64,000 nt of DNA from an uncultured Cohaesibacter sp. (GTDB taxonomy: Bacteria > Pseudomonadota > Alphaproteobacteria > Rhizobiales > Cohaesibacteraceae): NCBI RefSeq assembly GCF_963664735.1, contig NZ_OY761553.1, positions 1,069,303 through 1,133,302 on the forward strand, read 5' to 3'. The stretch's first letter is position 1; each line of letters opens with the position of its first letter. Made by a program: the position numbers and the translations under genes. Positions 1 through 7,501 of this stretch are shown piece after piece. The notes below the pieces were generated by a model, which saw only the letters and a program-made list of their open reading frames with translations, was not told where the DNA came from and did no database searches.

Positions 1-1
1 C

Positions 2-3000
2 ATTCTCGTCCGGGACGCTCCGGTCAACAACTCGATCATTCGCCCGGCTGCCTTGAAATATATGCTCGCCGTGCATCAGGTGGTTTTTGCCAAAAAAGAA
101 ACGATGGATGCGAAGACCTTTGATCGCAAAATCCACGATGCCATGATGGATATTGAAGCGGTCGCCTATCTGGATCCTTCGCTTAAGGGTCTCTATCCGC
201 TCTCCATGTCGGCACATACTCAGGTCTACAAGGGTCGTCTCAATTCAAATGAAATTATTCCTTATTTCTACGACCTGACGGATGAAGACCACAAGATTCA
301 TTCGCTGTTCTTCCATACGCGTTTTTCTACCAACACCGAACCTCAGCCATCCATGGCGCAGCCGTTCCGGCTGATGGCGCATAATGGTGAGCTCAACACG
401 GATAAGAAAAACCGTCTTTCCGAGGCGACCATCGCCCAGATGAAGAACCAGCAAATCTACTCTCCTCCGGGTCAGTCAGACTCTGCACGTTTGGACCAGA
501 CTCTGGAACGCCGTCTGATCGAGGACGATCTTGACCTGATCACGGCTGTTGTCGCCATGATGCCTCCGGCTTGGGAGAACGACAGCCGTTTCCCAGATGA
601 TGTCCGTGTCATGCTCGAATATTTCTCTCTATACGAAGAGAAGAACGATGGTCCGGCTGCGTTGATTTTCGGCAACGGCACTGTTGTTGGTGCGCGGCTT
701 GACCGTTTGGGCCTTCGTCCTCTGCGTTCGGTGGAAACGGAAGACTATCTGTGTGTCATGTCAGAAGCCGGTCAGATTGATTTCGACCCCGAAAGTATCA
801 TTCGTCGCGGCCGCATCGAGGCTGGTGGCATGCTCTATTATGATCACGCGACCAAGAAGTCATATACTTCGGATGAAGCCCTTAAAATGCTCGCATCCAA
901 GCGAGATTACCGTTCCCTTCTGGAAAGTGCTCGTAAGAATCTTGATGACTTGCCGCGCGCAGAAGGAAAAACGAAGGTTTCGGATAGCTTCAACGATATT
1001 CAGCGCTCGGTTGCTTATGGTCTCAACCAGGAAAGCTTCAAGTTCCTGCTTGATCCGATGATGCAAACCGGCAAAGAAAAGATTTCGGCAATGGGCTACG
1101 GTGTGGCCATTAACTCGCTGACCGATCAGGAAGGCGGAATGTCGAAATATTTCTCCCAGCGCTTTGCACAAGTCACCAACCCTCCGCTCGATAGTCTTCG
1201 TGAAGCGGACGGTATGACCTTGCGTGTGGCACTTGGTGCAAAACCGCATTTCAACAAAGGCGAAACCAAACAGCTCGTCATCTCGACGCCGGTTCTTTCT
1301 CCAGATGATTTGGCCGCCATTCGCGCCCAAACTGACGTTGTGATTACCGAAATTGCGATGATTTTCGATGTCGATCACAAGGCAGGCAAGCAAAAGGCTC
1401 AGGATGATCTGATCGCCGCTGTTGACGGGGTTTGTAATCAGGTTGAAAAGGCTGCTCGCGATAAGGGGGGTATCGTTATCCTCTCTGACGCCATGGTCGA
1501 CTACCAGAAAGCAGCGATCCCTCTTCCACTGATGATTTCAGCCGCCAACCAGCGTCTGATTGAACAGGGCTTGCGCTTCCGTGTGTCTATTGTTGCAGAA
1601 AGCGGCCAGATCGCTTCCGCTCACCAGATCGCCACTTCCCTCGGCTTTGGCGCGTCTGCGGTCATGCCTATCGTTGTTGAAGCTCGCGCGATGGAATTTG
1701 CCAAAGGCGATGCTGAAGCAGCAAAAGCCAATATCAAGCAGTTCATCTATGCGGCCAACAAGTCCCTGATGAAAACCATGGGTAAGGTTGGTCTCTGTAC
1801 TGCCGAGAGTTACATCGGCGGCGAGTTTTTCGAACCAAACTTCCTTGACACCGACGAACCGGTTCTCAAGCGTTACTTCCCCAACATGAAGAACACCGTT
1901 GGTGGTGTCGACTTTGCAGCAGTGGCAAAGAGCGTGGCTGATTGGCACAAACGCGCATGTGAAGTCAAAGCTGAAGATGACATTCCGCTGCTGGGTCTGT
2001 TCAAGGAACGCTCCGAAGGTGCGGGCCATACCTATGGTACGCTTGCTGTTCGCGGTTTCGTTGAAATGACCGAAGAGCCTATCCAGTCTGAACTTGATGC
2101 TCCTGCTTCTGGCGACGCAAATGTTGATGATCTGCGCCTGTTGCCAGTCCAGAAGCTAAAAGACGCCTACGGCAAAGGGTCGGGTTCATATCGGAACACC
2201 AACTTTGGCCGTCGCACGCCCGAGGAAATTGATTCTTTCAAGATCACGCCGAACTATCGCAAATTCGTGAAGGATCTTACGAAAGAGCGTGAAGCACGTC
2301 CTTCTGCCTTGCGCGATGTTCTTGGCTTCCCGACGGATATCAGCTGGGCGACGACTGCCGAAGAATTCCGGCATGAATTGTTCCGGCATGATTTGGTCGG
2401 CAATAACGAGTTCTTCGTGCGTGGCTTGCGTGTGCATCACAACAAGGACGACAGCTTTACTGTTTTCTTTGCCAGCAAATACACTCACGAGAGACTGATT
2501 GCCTTGTCTGTGGCTCTGAAAGCCCAGTTTGGCGATGAAATCCTCACCATGGAAACTGAGGGTGAGAATATTCAAATCACCGCCAAGGGACAGGCACACT
2601 ACTATCTTGCCAAGCATCGGCGCCCGAACGGCAAGCTCGCCTTGAACAAGGTGCAGCCTGCTCATGAGATTACCGCCATGCTCGCTTCCGGTGCCATGTC
2701 CCATGGTGCGTTGGTCGCTCCTGCCCATGAGGCTGTGGCCCATGGCGCAAACATGGTTGGCGCTTTCTCCAACTCCGGCGAAGGTGGCGAGCATTATTCA
2801 CGTTATGGCACGATCCGTTCTTCTAGCATCAAGCAGCTTGCTTCTGGTCGTTTTGGTGTCTGGACCGGCTATCTTGCAGATCCGACGCTGGAAGAGATTG
2901 AGATCAAGATTGCTCAGGGTGCAAAACCCGGTGAAGGCGGTCAGCTTCCGGGCAAGAAAGTTACGGTCGAGATTGCCGCTGCACGCGGTGGTACGCCGGG

Positions 3001-5125
3001 CGTGGAGCTGATCTCTCCTCCTCCGCATCACGACACCTATTCCATTGAGGATTTGGCTCAGCTGATCCACGATGCGAAGGCCGCGCGCGTTCGCGTCATC
3101 GTCAAGCTGGTTTCTTCTGAAGGCATCGGCACTATCGCGGTTGGCGTGGCCAAGGCTGGCGCCGACGTCATCAACATCGCCGGTAACTCCGGCGGTACTG
3201 GTGCTGCTGCGGTTACGTCTTTGAAGAACACCGGTCGCGCCGCAGAAATCGGCCTCGCTGAGGTGCATCAGGCTCTTTGCGTAAATGGCCTGCGAGACAA
3301 GGTTATTTTGCGCTGCTCCGGTGCTCACCAGACCGCATCTGACGTAATCAAGTCCTGTCTGCTAGGTGGTGACAGCTTCGAGTTCGGCACGACCGCACTC
3401 ATGATGCTCAAATGCGTGATGGCCAAGAACTGCAACATCAAGTGTCCAGCAGGTTTAACGACCAATGCGGAAGCTTTCGATGGTGATCCGCGTGCACTGG
3501 GGCAGTATCTGATGAACATCGCTCACGAGTGCCGTGAGATTCTCGCCAACCTCGGTTTCAAGAGCATGCGCGACGCCCGTGGACGCTCGGACTATCTGCA
3601 CCTGATCAAGCATCCAAGCGCGATTGGTCAGATGGATTTGCGCAAGATGCTGCGGGTTGTCGAAGAGGTTCACATCAAAGAACCTGTTTATCTGGAAGCT
3701 CACTTCGAGATAGACAACATGCTCTTGAAGGAATTTAAGAACAAAGCGGTACAGCGCCATCATAGAAGCGCCAAACTCGTCGTCGAGAAGAAACTCGACA
3801 ACCGGAACAAAACGGTTGGCGGACAGCTTTCGATCGATATCGAGCGTATGCTGCAGCATGAGATTTCCGAGAAGCACGTTAAGTCCATGCCAATGGTCTA
3901 TACCGATGACCGCGGGCGCAACATGCTGAAACCGGAAACTCTGGAAATCCATACTCACGGGTCAGCCGGCCAGTCTTATGCGGCCTTTTGTAACTCAGGC
4001 ATGGTCTTCCATCATGTGGGCACCTGTAACGATGGTGTCGGCAAAGGCGCTTCTGGTGGTTACATTGCCATCCACACCCCAGGTGGCGGCGAGAAAGAAA
4101 ACGTCCTGATTGGCAACTTTGCGCTGTTTGGTGCTTCTGGTGCCTCATTGTTTGTCGAAGGTGGCGCTGGCGACCGATTTGGCGTGCGCAACTCCGGAGC
4201 GACGGCTGTTGTCGAGGGAGTTGGCGACTTCTGTGGTGAGTATATGACCAACGGCGCCATCATGAACCTTGGTGATTTCGGCAAGGGCTTCTGTAACGGC
4301 ATGTCCGGTGGTGTCGCCTACCAGTATGACCCATATGACAAGCTTGAATCCCTATACAGTCATGACTCGGTCAAACTGCACCGTCTGGATGGAGACAGTG
4401 ATCGTGCCAAACTTCACCAAATCGCCGTCAAGCGTTTGCTGCGTCATCATGTGAAGTTCACTGGTTCGAAGAAAGGTAAGTTCCTTTTCGATAATTTCGA
4501 AACCGAAATGTGTAACTTCAAGTTTGCTACGCCTTTGGCCCTAGAGACCTATCAGAATTATGAAGCAATTCTGAAAGCCAACTCTCGCAAGGAACTGACC
4601 GAAGAACTCGCCAATGCTCTGGTTTCCTATCAGATCAGGAAGTTCAAGGTCGCCTACCGTGATGGCAAGGTCATTGCCAATGGCATCATCCCTACTCAGG
4701 GCCAGACAGACACCAAGCTGATGTTTGAATTGATCAACAACTTCACCGTGATCAACATGGCTCAGCAAATTGTCAAAGGTCGTTATCGTGGCGTGGAAGT
4801 GGATGCGGAGACGCTTAACAGCGGTGTACGCAAGCTCATCCTCACAGAAGATTACAACCTCATGATCAAACTGTCGGGTATTGCACGTCAGGCTCTGGAT
4901 GATTATTCCGATATGGAATTGGCGGTTCTGGTCTCTGACAAACGCATGAAGGACTATAAGACGGCTCTGTCCAACCGAAATGTTCGTTTGATGGATTCCA
5001 TCGGCACATACGGATGGATCCTGTTGCAAGATCGGCAGAACCGAAAAGCCATGGGCGAATTGCCGGATTTCGAAAGCTTGTTTGCTGCGACATCCAGTCA
5101 GGAACTGGTCAAGCAGGTGCCTTAA
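2..5125 (+). CDS. gltB: Glutamate synthase large subunit-like protein (5' end outside the window)
   Basis: The frame is open from base 2, so the gene begins before the window; 1,707 residues are visible. It should make glutamate from glutamine and 2-oxoglutarate: a class II amidotransferase domain releases ammonia, which is tunnelled to an FMN barrel. Seen: amidotransferase segments RFSTNT, AHNGELNT and SDSARLD (to about residue 310), the central domain, the FMN/synthase barrel (about 885-1190, with AGNSGGTGAA), a [3Fe-4S] cysteine set at residues 1138, 1144 and 1148, and the glycine-rich C-terminal beta-helix (about 1318-1440). The catalytic N-terminal Cys lies outside the window. Oddities: the cluster motif is CX5CX3C rather than CX5CX4C; about 190 extra residues follow the beta-helix and roughly 150 extra precede the barrel, so the whole protein may be near 1,840 residues against about 1,480 for classical GltB. 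No gltD follows; a diflavin reductase does. Family membership is secure, the electron donor is not. Confidence 0.9.
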   Translation: MLVRDAPVNNSIIRPAALKYMLAVHQVVFAKKETMDAKTFDRKIHDAMMDIEAVAYLDPSLKGLYPLSMSAHTQVYKGRLNSNEIIPYFYDLTDEDHKIHSLFFHTRFSTNTEPQPSMAQPFRLMAHNGELNTDKKNRLSEATIAQMKNQQIYSPPGQSDSARLDQTLERRLIEDDLDLITAVVAMMPPAWENDSRFPDDVRVMLEYFSLYEEKNDGPAALIFGNGTVVGARLDRLGLRPLRSVETEDYLCVMSEAGQIDFDPESIIRRGRIEAGGMLYYDHATKKSYTSDEALKMLASKRDYRSLLESARKNLDDLPRAEGKTKVSDSFNDIQRSVAYGLNQESFKFLLDPMMQTGKEKISAMGYGVAINSLTDQEGGMSKYFSQRFAQVTNPPLDSLREADGMTLRVALGAKPHFNKGETKQLVISTPVLSPDDLAAIRAQTDVVITEIAMIFDVDHKAGKQKAQDDLIAAVDGVCNQVEKAARDKGGIVILSDAMVDYQKAAIPLPLMISAANQRLIEQGLRFRVSIVAESGQIASAHQIATSLGFGASAVMPIVVEARAMEFAKGDAEAAKANIKQFIYAANKSLMKTMGKVGLCTAESYIGGEFFEPNFLDTDEPVLKRYFPNMKNTVGGVDFAAVAKSVADWHKRACEVKAEDDIPLLGLFKERSEGAGHTYGTLAVRGFVEMTEEPIQSELDAPASGDANVDDLRLLPVQKLKDAYGKGSGSYRNTNFGRRTPEEIDSFKITPNYRKFVKDLTKEREARPSALRDVLGFPTDISWATTAEEFRHELFRHDLVGNNEFFVRGLRVHHNKDDSFTVFFASKYTHERLIALSVALKAQFGDEILTMETEGENIQITAKGQAHYYLAKHRRPNGKLALNKVQPAHEITAMLASGAMSHGALVAPAHEAVAHGANMVGAFSNSGEGGEHYSRYGTIRSSSIKQLASGRFGVWTGYLADPTLEEIEIKIAQGAKPGEGGQLPGKKVTVEIAAARGGTPGVELISPPPHHDTYSIEDLAQLIHDAKAARVRVIVKLVSSEGIGTIAVGVAKAGADVINIAGNSGGTGAAAVTSLKNTGRAAEIGLAEVHQALCVNGLRDKVILRCSGAHQTASDVIKSCLLGGDSFEFGTTALMMLKCVMAKNCNIKCPAGLTTNAEAFDGDPRALGQYLMNIAHECREILANLGFKSMRDARGRSDYLHLIKHPSAIGQMDLRKMLRVVEEVHIKEPVYLEAHFEIDNMLLKEFKNKAVQRHHRSAKLVVEKKLDNRNKTVGGQLSIDIERMLQHEISEKHVKSMPMVYTDDRGRNMLKPETLEIHTHGSAGQSYAAFCNSGMVFHHVGTCNDGVGKGASGGYIAIHTPGGGEKENVLIGNFALFGASGASLFVEGGAGDRFGVRNSGATAVVEGVGDFCGEYMTNGAIMNLGDFGKGFCNGMSGGVAYQYDPYDKLESLYSHDSVKLHRLDGDSDRAKLHQIAVKRLLRHHVKFTGSKKGKFLFDNFETEMCNFKFATPLALETYQNYEAILKANSRKELTEELANALVSYQIRKFKVAYRDGKVIANGIIPTQGQTDTKLMFELINNFTVINMAQQIVKGRYRGVEVDAETLNSGVRKLILTEDYNLMIKLSGIARQALDDYSDMELAVLVSDKRMKDYKTALSNRNVRLMDSIGTYGWILLQDRQNRKAMGELPDFESLFAATSSQELVKQVP

Positions 5126-5183
5126 GCACCTGCTTTCCAAGACGTCCTTTCGATACCAATTTCAATTGACGGATCTAAGAGAG

Positions 5184-6935
5184 ATGACCATACCTTTCCT
5201 TCCTGCAGACGCTCCATTCTCCGAAGACCAGAAATCCTGGTTGGCTGGCTTCTACGCTGGTTTGCATACTCAGATGCTTGCCGGCAGGAAGTCCGCCACA
5301 GCAGAATCCAAATCAGCCATCACGGCTCATATTCTCTACGGCACCCAAACGGGCAATTCTGAGGGATTGGCCGAAGAATTTGCAGCCTCGCTCAAGTCAT
5401 CAGGCACCAATGCTATCGTTGCTTCGCTGGACGAAGTTGAAGTTGAAGCGCTGGTCGATATGGACTATCTGTTCCTGATTACCTCCACCTATGGTGAAGG
5501 CGAAATGCCGGACAATGCCCAGCTCTTCTGGGATTCATTGAAAGCTGCGGATGCCCCTCGCCTCGAACAACTGCATTTTTCTGTTCTTGCACTCGGTGAC
5601 ACCGCATATGACGGTTTCTGTGAGGCTGGCAAGCAATTCGATTTACGTTTTGAACAATTGGGTGCCAAGAGGCTTTCGGCGCGCATTGACTGTGATGTCG
5701 ACTTCGAGGAAAGTGCTGAAAGCTGGATGAATTCTGTGCGCGAGGAAATTGCTAAAATCGCGCCCACGGAATCTGGTGCCGCCATCACTCAGGGGAACGA
5801 TGCGGCCAAACCGGCTAAGTCCAAATGGACCAGAAAAAATCCATTTGAATCACAGGTGCTTGTCAATCATCTGCTTTCTGGCAAAGACTCTGCGAAGGAA
5901 ATTCGCCATTATGAGTTTGATCTATCTGGTGATGGGCCCCGCTATATCGCTGGTGATGCGCTCAATGTGATCCCAACCAACGACCCTGCTCTGGTGGCTG
6001 AATGGCTTGATTATATGGGCGCTTCTGGTGACACTGCGGTCTCGGGTAAAGATGCTTCTCTGGAAGAACTCCTCTTTGCTCAGCTGGAAATCTCGACGCC
6101 TTCCAGCGAATTTATCAAGGCAATTGCAGAACGCACCGATGATGAGCATCTCAAGCATATTGTCGATTTCAACGACAAGGAGGCAATGGAAGCCTATTTG
6201 TGGTCGAAGGACGCACTCGATATCGCTCGGCTCCATCCAAAGGCAGAATTTTCTGTCGAGGAATTGATCAGGTTCTTCAAGCCACTGCAACATCGGGCCT
6301 ACTCCATTTCATCTAGCTCAAAGCTTCATGAAAACAGCGTTCATCTGACTGTTGCCTCCGTGCGCTATGAAAGCCATGGACGCAAACATGGCGGTGTTGC
6401 GTCCTGTTTTCTGGCTGACCGGGTCGGCGGTGAAAAAGCCAAGGTTTTTGTTTCTCCAAACAAGAGCTTCAGAGTGCCGGAGAATAATGATGTGCCGATG
6501 ATCATGGTTGGTCCGGGCACAGGCATCGCTCCTTTCCGCGCCTTCCTGCAAGAGCGTCAGGCGATTGGTGCCAAGGGTTACAACTGGCTCTTCTTTGGCG
6601 ATCAGCACGAAAAGACCGATTTCATTTACAAGGATGAATTGGCAAAAATGCAGTCCGACGGCCTGTTGAACCGGCTTGATTTGGCCTTTTCTCGCGATCA
6701 GGCACAAAAGATCTATGTTCAGACCCGCATGAAAGAGCATGCAAAAGACCTGTTCGCGGCTCTAGAAGAAGGTGGACATTTCTACGTTTGTGGTGATGCA
6801 TCTCGTATGGCCAAGGATGTCGATCATGCTTTGCATGAAGTCATTTGCGAACAGGCAGGCCTCAGTGCTGATGGCGCGATGGACTATGTAAACCTGATGA
6901 AAAAGGAAAAGAGATACGTCCGCGACGTATATTGA
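5184..6935 (+). CDS. CysJ-type diflavin reductase (FMN/FAD/NADPH), possible electron donor to the upstream glutamate synthase
   Basis: A 583-residue flavoprotein close in size to the sulfite reductase alpha subunit (CysJ, about 600). Domains in order: flavodoxin-like FMN domain (about 50-190, starting HILYGTQTGNSEG), a linker, an FAD-binding ferredoxin-reductase domain with the RAYSISSSS motif, and an NADPH domain with GPGTGIAPFRAFLQER and FYVCGD, ending in the aromatic YVRDVY typical of the CysJ/P450-reductase group. The start is ATG 5184, behind a purine-rich AAGAGAG; an upstream in-frame ATG lies inside the preceding gene. It lies 58 nt after the glutamate synthase with no terminator between, so both are probably one transcript. 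No sulfite reductase hemoprotein gene (cysI) is in the window. Known: such proteins pass electrons from NADPH through FAD and FMN to a partner. Inferred: the partner here is the glutamate synthase; an ordinary CysJ role is the alternative. Confidence 0.88.
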   Translation: MTIPFLPADAPFSEDQKSWLAGFYAGLHTQMLAGRKSATAESKSAITAHILYGTQTGNSEGLAEEFAASLKSSGTNAIVASLDEVEVEALVDMDYLFLITSTYGEGEMPDNAQLFWDSLKAADAPRLEQLHFSVLALGDTAYDGFCEAGKQFDLRFEQLGAKRLSARIDCDVDFEESAESWMNSVREEIAKIAPTESGAAITQGNDAAKPAKSKWTRKNPFESQVLVNHLLSGKDSAKEIRHYEFDLSGDGPRYIAGDALNVIPTNDPALVAEWLDYMGASGDTAVSGKDASLEELLFAQLEISTPSSEFIKAIAERTDDEHLKHIVDFNDKEAMEAYLWSKDALDIARLHPKAEFSVEELIRFFKPLQHRAYSISSSSKLHENSVHLTVASVRYESHGRKHGGVASCFLADRVGGEKAKVFVSPNKSFRVPENNDVPMIMVGPGTGIAPFRAFLQERQAIGAKGYNWLFFGDQHEKTDFIYKDELAKMQSDGLLNRLDLAFSRDQAQKIYVQTRMKEHAKDLFAALEEGGHFYVCGDASRMAKDVDHALHEVICEQAGLSADGAMDYVNLMKKEKRYVRDVY

Positions 6936-6958
6936 TTTTCGTCAGAATAGACAAACAG

Positions 6959-6984
6959 AACCAGCCTCCGGGCTGGTTTTTTAT
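6959..6984 (+). terminator. Rho-independent terminator after the diflavin reductase gene
   Basis: Perfect 8-bp stem (6959-6966 with 6971-6978), loop TCCG, followed by a run of six T. It lies 24 nt after the diflavin reductase stop and closes the glutamate synthase transcription unit. Confidence 0.88.
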
Positions 6985-7109
6985 TGTCTTGTTTCTCGAC
7001 CCGCTAGTACAGGTGATCAATATTATTTCCGCACATTTCCGAGTATAGTTTAGGAGAAATGCTTTGAGGCTTAACCGGCCAGAAGGCCGATACACAAGGG
7101 AATGGTCAC

Positions 7110-7418
7110 ATGAACAAGACGCGGATTTTCTCTACAGTAACTTTGGCGGCTGGTATCCTGTTCTCTACTGCCCTGTTTGAAAGCACATTGGGTGCGGGCC
7201 AGGCGCAAGCCCAAGGATATGGCAATATGAGCTGTGGTGAACTCTGGTACGCTCGTAACTCCATCTATGCTCAGCAAGGCTACTGCTTCAAGACCAGTAG
7301 AGCCCGGCAGGTTTTTGGCCCACGCTGCTACGCCCCATGGGGACGGTTGACACCAAGCCAACAACGACGCGTTGACGATATCGTTTATTGGGAACGACGC
7401 TATGGTTGCCGCCGTTAG
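7110..7418 (+). CDS. Small secreted YARHG-domain protein
   Basis: A 102-residue protein. Residues 1-35 form a signal peptide (MNKTR, a hydrophobic core, cleavage probably after AQA), so the mature product of about 67 residues is periplasmic or membrane-attached. The mature part starts with MSCGELWYARNSIYAQQG and CFKTSRARQVFG, which matches the YARHG domain, a presumed extracellular module of unknown role. Four cysteines in the mature part could make two disulfides. The start is supported by AAGGGA about 9 nt upstream. It stands alone between two terminators and has its own leader with a short CGGCC-AGAA-GGCCG hairpin near 7076-7089. The biochemical function is unknown. Confidence 0.75.
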   Translation: MNKTRIFSTVTLAAGILFSTALFESTLGAGQAQAQGYGNMSCGELWYARNSIYAQQGYCFKTSRARQVFGPRCYAPWGRLTPSQQRRVDDIVYWERRYGCRR

Positions 7419-7453
7419 TATTTGGCACCAGCCCTCAGCCTGTAGTCACAAAT

Positions 7454-7480
7454 AAGCCCACTGAATAATCAGCGGGCTTT
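7454..7480 (-). terminator. Terminator shared by the YARHG gene and the convergent glg-malQ operon
   Basis: An 11-bp stem (7454-7464 with 7469-7479) around the loop ATAA. One pair is a mismatch when read on the plus strand but a G-U wobble on the minus strand, so the hairpin is more stable in the glg-malQ transcript. Flanking CACAA/TTGTG could extend it. There is no long T run on either side, so strength is uncertain. Confidence 0.6.
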
Positions 7481-7501
7481 GTGTGAGATTGAATTGCTCG
7501 C

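Noticed and set aside
860-1393. Minus-strand frame of 177 codons inside the glutamate synthase gene
   Set aside because: It is a shadow of a strongly conserved coding sequence; no start signal or family match.
5184-6935. Naming the diflavin reductase cysJ outright
   Set aside because: The sequence is CysJ-like, but no cysI is present and the neighbour is a glutamate synthase; the symbol would imply a sulfite reductase role that is not shown.
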